This document shows positions 11,001 through 20,421 of a DNA stretch of 64,000 bases, one piece after another. The notes under the pieces are model-generated. The model searched no databases, was not told the DNA's origin, and saw only the letters and a program-made list of their open reading frames with translations. The DNA lies in assembly GCA_963800135.1 (NCBI GenBank), contig CAWCZR010000007.1, positions 310,001-374,000 on the forward strand. Reading direction: 5' to 3'. Made by a program: the position numbers and the translations under genes. The stretch's first letter is position 1. Each line of letters starts with the position of its first letter. This DNA is from DASPSM01 sp963800135. Lineage in GTDB: Bacteria; Planctomycetota; Planctomycetia; Planctomycetales; Planctomycetaceae.

Positions 11001-11074
11001 ACGAATCGACGACCGGTCGGCTGCTGGAAATGAAACGTAAACGTCAGCAAGAGGGAAAAGAGGGGAAACCGTGA
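8048..11074 (+). CDS. Large VWA-domain membrane protein with glutamine-amidotransferase-like core
   Basis: A 1008-aa protein. The N-terminus has three membrane spans (about residues 20-45, 52-75 and 82-100). A von Willebrand A domain follows, with the MIDAS start DLSDS (about 117) and the strand RIVLVSDGAATEG. About residues 385-450 form the amidotransferase-like fold common in planctomycete VWA proteins (PYDAVIFVN, GGRNSFGPGGYNKTP), without a clear catalytic Cys. A second VWA-like region follows (from about 461; IVISDGDPQPPTP, degenerate MIDAS start HTCEFPE). A final membrane span lies at about 875-895. The last 80 residues are Pro/Lys/Gly-rich and disordered. It starts in the stop of the NHL gene and ends in the start of moxR (GTGA). 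VWA proteins of this kind act with MoxR ATPases in assembling or remodelling complexes. Confidence 0.85.
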   Translation: MKRLRRVLRSVFPPPRRPVTLRQVLLLVLFFVVYFGTCAALVFTHKVLFVRSSMFELMAVCVWIWWMYVAGYSGLPGRRAGIAFLVRALLLGVFCLALAEPRAVRTSDLLSVVYAIDLSDSIGEGSTETALQFMATTVNQKPERDQAGLVVFGRNAAAELPPRQAFPFDSGSVSINSHVDRGATNIEQALSLSAAMLPEENAGRIVLVSDGAATEGSLTRILDDLKSRDIAVDVLPVQYDYSREVWLERLDLPRFVKLGDNYEAVIVLSSLQNGSGRLVVREQGRVISEQSVDFRAGKNRYVVPIKLREPGYYEYSATIETPNGADHLKQNNTVLNYLYVKGEGRVMVVRDSAGKKEDWAPLVAALKAEQRLVDVFTAEQFPRDALSLMPYDAVIFVNVAADAFDPVQFKAVHDAVRDLGVGFLMVGGRNSFGPGGYNKTPIEDVLPVSMDITKKKVLPKGALVIVLHTCEFPEGNTYAKRVTKEAIRVLGSQDEAGVLAFMQGDSSWVFELTPVSQYDAMVRKINAATPGDMLAFQPIMEAGYTALAKSDAAAKHMIVISDGDPQPPTPQLLKDFKAKDITISTVSIFPHGGVEVGTLQAMANLTGGRYYTTTDPEQLPSIFIKEAKSLKRSMVQNKTFTPEVGFPSPILKGLGGLPPLHGYVLTTPKERLTELILEAHLPDDDSLDPVLARWKFGLGTTAAFTSDLSSNWGADWVGWEGYRAFVKQLMTDIARVQDEEHLRLWAYSSGTQGVIVAEDFHPQNMFLEMQAQVSGPQDKSEAIQLRQIAPRRYQATFPLWGPGRYQVMAIGKSGDRTARAQGGFIVSYSPEYLRFRSNPMVLDEIAEKTGGKVLKKDATADDIYRSRRQPKRSSRPIFDWFLVALACLLPLDVAFRRIQIDRNSFATLLGLGRRKTESTATMGTLLSRKQTLKKAFDAQRLPVPRPLRTPTGSTAGGPLGGTAASPKAGPPKPEPKPAESKKPGDESTTGRLLEMKRKRQQEGKEGKP

Positions 11075-12102
11075 GCACTAACGTACGCGAGACCCAGTCG
11101 ACCGAAGAGTTTCAGGTGTTGCAGGCCGAGGCGGACGATTTTGCCGCGATGTTCAACGCGGCCCGCACCGAAGTGGGACACGTGATTGTCGGCCAGGAAC
11201 GCGTGGTCGAGGAAACGCTCACGGCCATCTTCTGCGGCGGCAACGTGCTGCTGGAAGGTGTTCCGGGGCTCGGCAAAACAGAGCTCGTGAAAGCCCTGTC
11301 GCGCGTGCTCGATCTCGACTTCCGCCGCATTCAGTTCACACCCGACTTGATGCCGGCCGACATCATCGGCACGCGGATCATGACCACCAATGCCGACGGG
11401 CGCTACGAATTCGAGTTCCGTCCAGGGCCGATCTTCACCCAGCTCTTGCTGGCCGACGAAATCAACCGCGCCACGCCCAAGACTCAGTCGGCCCTGCTCG
11501 AAACGATGCAAGAGGGTTCGGTCACCACGGCCGGCACGATCTACCAGCTCAAGCAGCCGTTTTTCGTGATGGCCACCCAGAACCCGATCGAGCAGGAAGG
11601 AACGTACGCGCTCCCCGAGGCGCAGCTCGATCGCTTCCTGTTCAAGGTCGAAGTGCCGTTTCTCAATCGAACCGAGCTCAATGACGTGGTGATGCGGACG
11701 ATCCTCAAGCGGCCGACAGAGCCCAAGAAACTGCTCGACTCCGACCGAATTCTCGGACTGCGCAAGGTGCTCGACAAAGTGGTGGTCGCCGACCCGATCC
11801 GAGATTACGCCGTGCGGCTCGTGCTCTCGACGCATCCAGGAACCGATTTTGCCACCGACGAGATCCGCAAGTACGTCCGCTGGGGCGCCAGTCCGCGGGC
11901 CGCACAAGCCCTCATCCGTGCCGCGCGCGTGCGGGCGTTGAGCCAGGGCCGGGCGCATGCCGGCTTTGACGACGTGCGGCACTTCGCCGCCAGCGTGCTG
12001 CAGCACCGGGTGCTACTCAATTATGACGGCCAGGCGGAAAACATGACGACGCCTATGCTCATTCGCCAGTGCGTCGAGCGGCTCACGGAGGAGCAGGTAT
12101 AG
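11071..12102 (+). CDS. MoxR-family AAA+ ATPase
   Basis: A 343-aa AAA_3 ATPase starting at GTG 11071 inside the stop of the VWA gene. It shows Walker A GVPGLGKTE (about residue 64), Walker B LLLADEINRATPKTQSALLETMQE (the core is DEINRA, about 128), a sensor 1 asparagine in FVMATQNPIEQEG, and the arginine-rich AAA lid region with ASPRAAQALIRAARVRAL. Length and motifs are typical. MoxR ATPases work as chaperone-like partners of VWA and DUF58 proteins, often in metal or cofactor insertion and in stress tolerance. The immediate neighbours on both sides are exactly those partners. The frame is intact. The DUF58 gene follows after 71 bp. Confidence 0.93.
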   Translation: MSTNVRETQSTEEFQVLQAEADDFAAMFNAARTEVGHVIVGQERVVEETLTAIFCGGNVLLEGVPGLGKTELVKALSRVLDLDFRRIQFTPDLMPADIIGTRIMTTNADGRYEFEFRPGPIFTQLLLADEINRATPKTQSALLETMQEGSVTTAGTIYQLKQPFFVMATQNPIEQEGTYALPEAQLDRFLFKVEVPFLNRTELNDVVMRTILKRPTEPKKLLDSDRILGLRKVLDKVVVADPIRDYAVRLVLSTHPGTDFATDEIRKYVRWGASPRAAQALIRAARVRALSQGRAHAGFDDVRHFAASVLQHRVLLNYDGQAENMTTPMLIRQCVERLTEEQV

Positions 12103-12173
12103 CCGGGCCCGGAACGAATGCTCGCAAGTGCGGGCGGGACAGACTGAACCCAGAGATTGCTGAGAAGATTCCG

Positions 12174-13076
12174 ATGGCCGACGAAGCCGTCAAACAATTC
12201 ACCACGCTGCTCGATAACTCCATCCTCGGCCGGTTGGAGCGGATGCGGATTGCGCCGCGGCGGCGGCTCACCAACCGCGCGCACGGCGAACACCTTTCCG
12301 GCAAAGGCGGGACGAGCATCGAGTTCTCCGACTTCCGCGATTACGTCGCGGGAGACGACCTGCGATTTGTCGACTGGAACATCTTCTCGCGGCTCAACCG
12401 CCCATATGTGAAGCAGTTCCGCTACGAAGAGCAGATGTGCATCGTGATCGTCATCGATGCCTCGACGTCGATGTCGTTCGACGGCAAATTCCAGCGCGCC
12501 TGCCAGCTGGCCGGTGCGTTTGCGCTGATGGGCCTCTTTTCACTGGAACCAGTGAGCATTTATGCCTGTGGGCCGAGTGGCAGCGAGCCCGCGCTTTGCC
12601 CTCCCTGCACGGGCCGAGTCAACCGCGGGCGGGTGTTCACGTTCCTCGAAGGGCTCAAGGCGGCGGGCGATTCGTCTATCGAATCGGCCGTGGAAGCCGT
12701 GTTGCGGCGGCACCGCGGGCGCGGCGTGGCGATCGTCCTTTCGGACTTCTTGACTTTCGGCGCACTCGGACGGCCGTTCAACCTGCTCTTTAGCGCCGGG
12801 CTCGAAGTGTGTGCCATCCAGATCCTCAGTCCGGCCGAGATCGATCCCGAGCTGACCGGCGACCTGCGGTTCGTCGACAGCGAGACGGACCACACGCTCG
12901 ACATCTCGAACGTTGGCGAACTGCTTTCGGTCTATCACGACCGCCGCCGGGAGCTCGAGCGCGAGCTAGACGAGCACTGCCGCCGGCGGCGCGGGCGGTT
13001 TCTGATGACGCGATCCGATGATCCGATCGACTGGCTGCTGTTCGACCGGCTGAGGCGGCAAGGCTGGGTGCGATGA
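12174..13076 (+). CDS. DUF58 domain protein (MoxR partner)
   Basis: A 300-aa cytoplasmic DUF58 protein. ATG 12174 (MADEAVKQFTTLLDNSIL) gives the normal family length; the frame is open further upstream, but those residues are unrelated. The hallmark FSDFRDYVAGDDLRFVDWNIFSRL is present (about residues 48-71). A VWA-like segment with DASTSMSF (DxSxS) follows at about 93, then VAIVLSDFLTF. DUF58 proteins associate with MoxR ATPases and VWA proteins in most bacteria. Here it sits between moxR and a BatA-like gene, whose ATG overlaps its stop. The frame is intact throughout. Confidence 0.92.
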   Translation: MADEAVKQFTTLLDNSILGRLERMRIAPRRRLTNRAHGEHLSGKGGTSIEFSDFRDYVAGDDLRFVDWNIFSRLNRPYVKQFRYEEQMCIVIVIDASTSMSFDGKFQRACQLAGAFALMGLFSLEPVSIYACGPSGSEPALCPPCTGRVNRGRVFTFLEGLKAAGDSSIESAVEAVLRRHRGRGVAIVLSDFLTFGALGRPFNLLFSAGLEVCAIQILSPAEIDPELTGDLRFVDSETDHTLDISNVGELLSVYHDRRRELERELDEHCRRRRGRFLMTRSDDPIDWLLFDRLRRQGWVR

Positions 13077-14958
13077 ACTGGCTGGGCTTCTTTTCGCTCG
13101 GCAGCGCGTGGCTGGCACTCTTGCTGGTGCCGCTGGTGCTCGTTTATTTCCTCAAGCTCCGGCGTCCACGGCAGTCGGTCTCGTCGCTCGCCCTCTGGTA
13201 TCAGGTGATCAACGACCAGCGGGTCAACTCGCCGTTTCAGAGATTCAAGCGGAATTTGTTGCTGCTGCTACAGGTCTTGGTGCTCGTTTGCCTGGTGTTG
13301 GCGGCCATGCAGCCCTTCTTGCCGCGGGCGAGCGTGCGGGCCCAGTATCAGCCGATCCTGATTGACTGCTCGGCCAGCATGGGAGCCCTCGACGCGCCCG
13401 GAGGCGAGCGACGATTGGACGCGGCGAAAAAACAGGTCCTCACAATCATCGACAATCTTCTGCCCGATCAGCGAGTCTCGCTCGTGGCCTTCGGCTCGAC
13501 GGCCCGCCGACTCACCGACTTCACCGACAACAAAACGATCCTCAAGGACGCGCTCGCCCGGCTGGACGTCGTCCCGGTGCCCAGCCACACGGTCGATGCC
13601 CTGCGGATGACGCAGGCCCTCGCTCACACGGTGCCGATCGAGCGCGTGCTGATGGTCACCGACGGCAACGTCCCGGCCGACGCCGATTTCGAGTTGCCGT
13701 TCGACCTCGTCTACCAACAGATCCCCGCCGGCGGCCCGAACCTGGGAATCACGGCATTCAACGCCCGCCGGTCGGCGGCCGATCAGTGGGAAGTCTTTGT
13801 CGGGGTCGAGGGCTCGGCAACGGCCACCCAGGCGAACGGCAAGCTCGAGCTGTTTCGCGACGGCGTATCCGTCGGCACCGAGCCCGTGCTGCTCGTGCCC
13901 GGCCACACTAAGCGCGTCGTCTTTCGTCTCGAGTCGCCGGCAGCCTCAAGTCTCGAGGCGCGCCTGACGCCCGACGGCTTCGACTCGCTCGAATCCGACA
14001 ACACGGCCTACCTGCAGCTGCCGAAGAGCCGCCCCTTGTCGGTCTTCGTCCCCTCCGAATTGACGTCGTTCCGCCGGGCGTTCCGCGTCCAGAAGGGGAT
14101 CGAACTCGTCGACGAAGCGGCCGCGCAATCAGGAACCGCCTTCGACGTCGTAGTCAGCAATCGTCCGGAAGACGTGAAGCTGGAGGGGGCCGCTGCGCTC
14201 TTTGTCGGTTTCGTGCCGAAAGATCTCGCCAAGCTCGTCAGCATCGGCAAGGGTTCGATCGACGTGGTCGACTGGGAGCGGAGTAGCCCTCTGCTGGCAC
14301 ACGTGGTGCTCTCCGAAGTGACCGGCGTCGAACAGCCGAAAGTGACCGAAGGCGTTCGCGACGGCGACTTTGAAAAGCTCGGCTACTCGGTGTTGGCCTC
14401 CGGTCGCACCGGTCCGCTCCTTCTGGAGCGTCGCATCGAGCGCGGGTCGAATATTATCTGCTGTTTGACGTGGACCGCTCGACGCTTCCCTTCCGCGTCG
14501 GCTTTCCCATCCTGGCGGCCAACCTGTTGGAAATCGGCCGGCTGCAGGCTGGCCTGGCAGAAGTCCGCGGCAGTCGCACGGGCGTCCTGCCGCCGCTGCA
14601 ACTGAAGCCCAAGACCAGCTACCGCGTCGCCGGTCCGCAAGGCAGCGCCGTCGACGTCGTCACCAACGAATCGGGCGTCCTCAACGGCGTGTCCGCACTG
14701 GCCATCGGGCAATATCTCGTGATGGACGGCGGCACGGAAGCGGCCCATGTCGGCGTCAGCCTGCTCGACTCAATGGAGACTTCGCTCGTCGCGGTGAAAC
14801 AACTGCGCTTCAAAGAGGATCAAGAGGTGGCCGCGACCAACGATCGCATCGACGCGGACCGCCCGCTGTGGCCGACCTTCGCTCTGGCCGGCCTCGGCGT
14901 GCTGCTGGTCGAGTGGTGGTATTTTCAGCGCCGTCCGGGAGGCTGGCCCTCGACATGA
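13073..14958 (+). CDS. BatA-like VWA membrane protein (one frameshift at a G run)
   Basis: About 628 aa when repaired. The N-terminus has the BatA layout: one span (residues about 5-25), the linker LKLRRPRQSVSSLALW, then a second span LLLLLQVLVLVCLVLAA. A VWA domain follows with MIDAS DCSASM (about 97) and RVLMVTDGNVPAD. The rest is a large periplasmic region ending in a last span (PTFALAGLGVLLVEWWYF) and a short tail. The frame is lost near 14448: GCGCGGGTCGAAT needs one more G (GGGG) to read ERGVEYYLLFDVDRSTLPFRVGFPIL and go on to the stop at 14956-14958. The start overlaps DUF58 and the stop overlaps the next gene (ATGA both times). Confidence 0.8.
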
Positions 14959-17077
14959 ACCTGCCCCGCTGCCAACGCCGCGTTTGGCGAATCGCGCTCG
15001 TCGCGATTGTGGCCTTCTCCATCCTGGCCGAGGGGCGAACGACCGCACGTGCGCAAGCCGCGCCCGTGGTCCAGCTGCCTGCGAAGCTCACGTTGCGCTA
15101 TCGCCGGGCTCGCTCGGGTGCCCCCCTGCCCGTCGTTTGGACTTTCGAGTGGGCGGAAAAAACGCCCGCCACCGGCGCGCTTGAATACGAGGTTTACGAC
15201 GAGGGCAACTGCCTGGCGCAGTTTCGCGTCCCCGATTTCGTCCTGTCACCGGGAAAAAACGAATTCAACGCTCTGCTGCCCGCGTTTTTCGTGGGCAGCT
15301 CGGCCTCCCTGCTGACGATTCACGGGCGATTCCTGACCGGCAAACGCAGTCTCGACTTTGACGAGCAGACGCTGCGCGCGCCACATCCTATGTGCAGTGG
15401 TTCAGCGTCGGCGTGGCGGCCGGCCCCAAAGCGCCGCCTCCTGATTCGCAAATGCGGTTTTTTGACAAAATCCGCATCGAGAGCTTTTTGTCGCCCGACG
15501 AGGCGACAAACCAGTCAGCTACGGTCGGCTACGAGCTGAAGTCGACCGACATTCCCAACGATCCGCTCACCTTTTGTAACTTCGACGTCTTCATGCTCAC
15601 GCCGCCGGCATTGGCCGAGTTGCGCGCCGACCAGGCCAGTGCCTTGCTGAAATGGGTCCGCGCCGGCGGCAGCTTGTGCATCGTGGCCGGCGCCGGCCTC
15701 GAGCCCCGGCAAGTCGATTGGCTCAATGAGCTGACCAACGAAGATGCGAAACGCGAAAAGTTCGTCGTCGGCCCCAAGGGATTTCTCCTGCCCGGCGAAG
15801 ATGCCACAGGAACGATGCTCACCGTGACGAAGGGGCTGGGACGCGTCGCCGTCCTCCGCGAACATCTGCTCGCCACGATCGACCCGAACGACATTAACTG
15901 GATGGCGACCGTGCGCTTCCTGCTCAAAGGCCATAAAAATAACGACGCCCTGCGGGAGGCCTTTCGCGCACTGTTCGAGCCTCAGAATCGAATTGGTAGT
16001 GCCACCCAAAGAAGGACGGCACGCAGGCCGAGTTCCGTACGGGCGTCGGGCAGCCGCTGGCCCGCTCCGCGTTCCAGCAACCTCAACGCGGCGCCGCTGG
16101 GCGACTTGGGTAGTTTGTTCGAGCTCTTGATGCCGACCGGTGTCTCCGCCATTCCGCTCAACATGATTGCGATCATCCTGGCGGCGTACGTGCTGACGAT
16201 CGGACCGATCGATTATTTTCTGCTCGGGGCCCTGCGGCTGCGGCGATTCACCTGGATTCTTTTCCCCGTCGTCACGGTTGGATTCGCCGGCTTTACCCTC
16301 TGGCTCTCACAGCGATACCTGGGATCGCACGACAGCCGGCGGGCGATCGAGATTTACGACTTTGTGCCGGGCGGCTCGGTCGCGCGGCGCACGCGGATCG
16401 AAATGCTCTTTCTCAGCCAAGAACGCGACCTGGAGACGCCGGTCGAGAACGGCCTCTTCTCGGTGGTGGGGCGCGGCCATGTGATGAGCAGCGGGCCGTT
16501 TCCGCAACTCGAGACCAAGGACACGCCCGAGACGGTCGGCGTCGACGATCGCTTTCCAAGCAAATACGGGATCGTGCAGCAGGTGCCGCAGTGGCGGCCC
16601 GTGCTCAACCGCTTCTTCTGGCTCGATCCAAAATCCACCACGATCTACCAGCCGCCCGATTTGCCCGGCGCGGCGGGGTTCGATTGGGACCAGCCGCCCG
16701 AGGTCACCGGGCGGGACGGCCGACTTCCACTTGCGGAGCGCATGCGCCGCGCATTTGGCCCCAAGGCGTGTGCCGTCGTGCTGCACGGCTCCTCCATGAG
16801 CTACGCGCTCAACGATTTCTCCGAGTTGGAGCACTTCCGTCTGAAAGGGCCCGGCTACGTCGAGCGCCCCGTCCCGGAAATCGTTCAAGAGCTGACCCAA
16901 CGCGCGCCGCAGCAGCTCTTCGAATACGTGTCGACCGTATCGCCCAACGGCGGGCCCGAACTGGACGATCTCGCGCTGAGCGACCCGAGCGACCCTAACC
17001 AACGCGTGCTGGTGATTGTGGTCGAGACCGAATCGACACTCCACCTCTATCGCCGCGCCTATTCCGGGAACCCATGA
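14955..17077 (+). CDS. Exported/membrane protein of the VWA cluster, several frameshifts
   Basis: A gene of about 700 codons that I cannot assign to a named family. ATG 14955 overlaps the previous stop, and residues 1-35 form a signal peptide. The middle (FDVFMLTPPALAELRADQASALLKWVRAGGSLCIVAG) has the amidotransferase-like character seen in BatA/VWA relatives. Two membrane spans follow around 16160-16310 (MIAIILAAYVLTIGPIDYFLLGA and the next), then a long soluble C-terminus. The frame shifts at about 15384, 15990, 16012 and 16078. One-base corrections recover SYVQWFSVGVAAG, ELVVPPK, TQAEFRTGVGQPLARSAFQQ and NLNAAPLGDLGSLFELLMP in turn. From about 16080 to the stop the frame is clean. The stop overlaps the ABC ATPase start. 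Confidence 0.65.
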
Positions 17078-18009
17078 TGCTCGTCGTCAACGTCGAGAAC
17101 CTGTACGTCGACTACGGGAATATCCACGCCGTCCGCGGCATCTCGCTGCAGATTCCCCGGGGAGAGGTTTATGGCTTTATCGGCCCCAACGGCGCGGGCA
17201 AGTCTTCGACCATCAAAGTCCTGGCAACGCTCCTGCCCGGATACCGAGGTCAGGCGCAGGTCAACGGGATCGAGGTCTCCCGCGACCCGCAGCTCGTCCG
17301 CGAGAACATCGGCTACATGCCCGACTTCTTCGGCGTCTACGAAGACCTCACCACGCGGGAATACCTCCACTTCTTCGCTGCCACCTACCGCATCCCGCGA
17401 ACCCGCCGCGCGGCCATCGTCAACGATGTGCTGGAGCTCACCGATCTGACTCACAAGATCGACAGCCAGGTCGATTCGCTATCGCGGGGGATGAAACAAC
17501 GCTTGGCCCTGGCGCGGGTGCTGTTGCACGATCCGGACCTCCTGCTCTTGGACGAGCCGGCCAGCGGCCTCGATCCGCGGGCACGCATCGAGGTTCGCGA
17601 GCTGCTCAAAGAACTGAAAAACATGGGCAAGACAATCCTGATCTCGAGCCACATCCTGCAAGAGCTGGCCCAGATGTGCACGCGGATCGGCATCATCGAG
17701 GCCGGGCAGATGGTTGCCCAGGGACCGCTCGACGAGATCTATCGCCGGCTGCAGCTGATGCGCGTGGTTCACGTACAACTGGCCCACTCCGGCGAAGATG
17801 TGCTGAACCGGCTGCGGGGCATTCCCGGCGTCGAATCGGTTGATCCGCAGGTCGACCGCATCGCCATTCGCCTGCACGAAGACCGCCTGTCGGTCGAGGA
17901 TCTGCATGACGCCATTCAAGAGGCCGGCGGACGGATCCGCATGTATCAGCCCGAGGCGATGGACATGGAGACCGCCTTCATGAAACTGACGCAGGGCACG
18001 ACGGCATGA
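17074..18009 (+). CDS. ABC-2 type exporter, ATP-binding protein
   Basis: A 311-aa ATPase of the CcmA/NatA (ABC-2) group, starting in the stop of the preceding gene. Walker A is GPNGAGKSST (about residue 38), the signature is SLSRGMKQRLALARVLL (about 135), Walker B is LLLLDEPASGLDPRAR, and the switch histidine is in ILISSHILQELAQ. A C-terminal domain of about 90 residues follows, as is usual in exporters of gliding-motility or multidrug type. It pairs with the permease whose ATG overlaps its stop. The cargo is unknown. The pairing with VWA/MoxR genes recurs in planctomycetes as far as I recall. Confidence 0.92.
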   Translation: MMLVVNVENLYVDYGNIHAVRGISLQIPRGEVYGFIGPNGAGKSSTIKVLATLLPGYRGQAQVNGIEVSRDPQLVRENIGYMPDFFGVYEDLTTREYLHFFAATYRIPRTRRAAIVNDVLELTDLTHKIDSQVDSLSRGMKQRLALARVLLHDPDLLLLDEPASGLDPRARIEVRELLKELKNMGKTILISSHILQELAQMCTRIGIIEAGQMVAQGPLDEIYRRLQLMRVVHVQLAHSGEDVLNRLRGIPGVESVDPQVDRIAIRLHEDRLSVEDLHDAIQEAGGRIRMYQPEAMDMETAFMKLTQGTTA

Positions 18010-19814
18010 AACTTCGCCGGCCGCGTTTCGGCCTGCCGCTTTTGTCACGCGAACTGGCCGAGCAGTCCGCTCACGCCCGGCATTACGCGCTGCGCTGCTT
18101 GTGCGCGATCGTGATCTTCGGCATTGGCTTCGTCGCCATCCGAGATGTGCTCGTCTCGGACGAGTTTTCCGGACGGATGTTGCTCGGCCGCGGGATCGTG
18201 CTGGTCGATTGGGTCACGAGCGCGCAGGCCTTCTTGATCCTGCTCTTCCTGCCGGCCATGACCTGCGGCGCCATCGCGGGCGAAAAAGAACGCAACACCC
18301 TCGCGATCCTGCTGACGACCCGGCTCGGCCCGCTGACGATCATCCTGGAAAAACTGGCCAGCCGCCTGGTCGTCGTCTTCATGCTGCTCTTGCTGTCGCT
18401 GCCGCTGTTCGCCGTCGCCTATTCGATGGGCGGCATCGGTCTGCCCGACTTGCTCAGCCGCGTGACGTGGCTGGTCGAACTGAGTCTCTTCGTGGCGTCA
18501 CTCTCGCTCATGTGTTCGGCGTGGTGCGGCAGCACAGTCTCGGCCTTCTTCATGTCCTACTTCGTCGCGGGCTTGCTGGTCTTTGGGGCAGCCTTGGTCG
18601 CCGGATATTCGCTCGTCTTTCAATATGGACGTCCGGGACTGGTCGCCCAGCACGTGCTGATCCTGGCGGGAACGGTTCTGTTTCTCACGATTGCCACGCG
18701 CTCCATGATTTCGCGAGCGTTCGTCACGCCGCGGAACTTCATCCTGGCCGCCTTCCGCGGCTTGGACACTCTCTACGCGCGGATGAATGTGATCGTGGGC
18801 AACGTGGTGCTGGTGCGGGAGAAGGCGCTGCTCCCCGCCGACAAACCAATCGCCTGGCGCGAGACCGCCAAGAAGTCGCTGGGCACGGTTCGCTACCTGG
18901 TGCGGGTGCTGGTTGCCATCGAGCTGCCCACGGTGTTTCTGCTGGTGAGTGCCTCGGAAGGAGCGAATTTCGAGCTGAACCGCGGAAATAGCGTCGGCAG
19001 TTTCCTCTGGTTTGCGATCTGGATCATCGCCGCCACGCTGATTGCCGTCTCGGGGGCGAGCATTGTCAGCGGCGAGCGAACTCGGCAAACGCTGCCCGTC
19101 CTCATCTCGACGCCGCTGCGGGGCGACGAAATTGTGCGGCAGTTGTTCGCCGGCGTGCGGCGGCTGATCACCGTGCTCTGGATTCCATTCGCCACGGTCG
19201 CCGGCTACGAGTTCTGGTTTCATCTGGGTTCCTACCGCGTCGGGCAGGCGACGATTTTGGAGCGGCTGATCTGCGCGCTTGCGCAGATGGCCGTCTATCC
19301 GCTCCTCATCGGCTGGATGACGTTCTACTTGGGAACGCGGGTGCGATCGGCCCTGTGGGCCATTCTCGGTTCGCTGTTCATGATCTTGACCGTGATCTTG
19401 CTGCCTTACGCCGGCGCACTGGCGGCGCTCTGGATGGATGCGCACGTTGAGTGGGTGCGAGTCTTCGCGTATTCGAGCCCGGCGTCGATCGTCGTGATCA
19501 ATGAGGGAGCCGGGGCGCCGCTCACTTACACGCTGATTAATTTCGCTGTATTTGGCACACTGACGTGGCTGATGCGTCAGTATTGTCTGCGCAGTGCCGA
19601 CCGCTTGCTGGGCCGCAGCGAGACGCTGTACGTGACTCGCTCGACGAATGCGCCGAGCCAGCGCGCTTTCTCACTGCCGCGCTCCCCACGCCGCCACTCG
19701 GACGCGAGCCCGCTCGTCAGCGAAACGGCCGGCTCGAAAAAAGAGGCCGTGAGTCTTTTCCATGCGCAAGAGAACGAGCTCGCGGACCGCGGAAATCACT
19801 CGCATCCCCTTTAG
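18006..19814 (+). CDS. ABC-2 type exporter, permease
   Basis: A 602-aa integral membrane protein with about twelve hydrophobic spans in two blocks (residues about 30-240 and 290-530), separated by a polar stretch (VREKALLPADKPIAWRETAKKS). The motifs AGEKERNTLAILLTTRLGP and SGERTRQTLPVLISTPLRG are the repeated cytoplasmic coupling segments typical of ABC-2 permeases. Their duplication shows that both halves of the channel are in one chain. The last 70 residues are polar and Ser/Arg-rich. It is the last gene of the 18-kb overlapping block; the next gene starts 26 bp on and is unrelated in function. The frame is intact. Confidence 0.88.
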   Translation: MKLRRPRFGLPLLSRELAEQSAHARHYALRCLCAIVIFGIGFVAIRDVLVSDEFSGRMLLGRGIVLVDWVTSAQAFLILLFLPAMTCGAIAGEKERNTLAILLTTRLGPLTIILEKLASRLVVVFMLLLLSLPLFAVAYSMGGIGLPDLLSRVTWLVELSLFVASLSLMCSAWCGSTVSAFFMSYFVAGLLVFGAALVAGYSLVFQYGRPGLVAQHVLILAGTVLFLTIATRSMISRAFVTPRNFILAAFRGLDTLYARMNVIVGNVVLVREKALLPADKPIAWRETAKKSLGTVRYLVRVLVAIELPTVFLLVSASEGANFELNRGNSVGSFLWFAIWIIAATLIAVSGASIVSGERTRQTLPVLISTPLRGDEIVRQLFAGVRRLITVLWIPFATVAGYEFWFHLGSYRVGQATILERLICALAQMAVYPLLIGWMTFYLGTRVRSALWAILGSLFMILTVILLPYAGALAALWMDAHVEWVRVFAYSSPASIVVINEGAGAPLTYTLINFAVFGTLTWLMRQYCLRSADRLLGRSETLYVTRSTNAPSQRAFSLPRSPRRHSDASPLVSETAGSKKEAVSLFHAQENELADRGNHSHPL

Positions 19815-19840
19815 AGTTTCGAGACAGGAGTCGATTTTGA

Positions 19841-20421
19841 ATGGAGTCCGCTAACAAGACGATAAAATCGCGGGCTCGAAAACTCACTCAGTCGTTTTTT
19901 CGGCGACCGGCGGATGATGTTGCCCGGGAGCTGATCGGAAAAATCTTGGTACGTCGCCTGCAAGGAAAGCTATTGCGGGCCCGCGTCGTCGAGACGGAGG
20001 CTTACCTCGGTCCCGACGATCTCGCGTCACACGCGTCGAAGGGACGAACGCAGCGAACGGAAGTTCTCTTCGGTGCACCGGGGCGGGCCTACGTGTACTT
20101 GATTTATGGCATGTACGAGATGCTCAACGTCGTCGCAGGCGCCGCGGGCCAAGGCCAGGGAGTTCTGTTCCGAGCGGCTGCTCCGCTCGACGATTGGAAC
20201 GCGAATCTCTCGGGGCCCGGCCGACTGACGCGCGGGATGCAGATTACCCGGTTGCAAAACGGCCTCAATCTGACCGGTAAGCAGCTGTACTTGCTGGACG
20301 ATCCTGACTATCAGCCGACCGTAGAAACCACAAAACGGATCGGCATCGACTACGCGCGTCACTGGAAGGACGCGCCGCTGCGCTTCGTTGATGTCAATCG
20401 GCGAGCGCATCCGCCGGCTAG
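19841..20421 (+). CDS. DNA-3-methyladenine glycosylase (AAG/MPG family), frameshift near the 3' end
   Basis: Base-excision repair enzyme that removes alkylated purines. The protein shows the AAG fold from FFRRPADDVARELIGKIL through VVETEAYLGPDDLASHASKG (with the catalytic Glu region), the wedge segment YVYLIYGMYEMLNVV and SGPGRLTRGMQI. As written, the frame continues to a TGA at 20459-20461 with an Arg-rich tail. One base change near 20398 (AATCGG) would instead read VDVNSASASAG and stop at TAG 20419-20421, which is the normal C-terminus and length (about 193 aa). An AGGAG about ten bases before ATG 19841 serves as RBS. It is convergent with the TauE gene. Confidence 0.85.
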
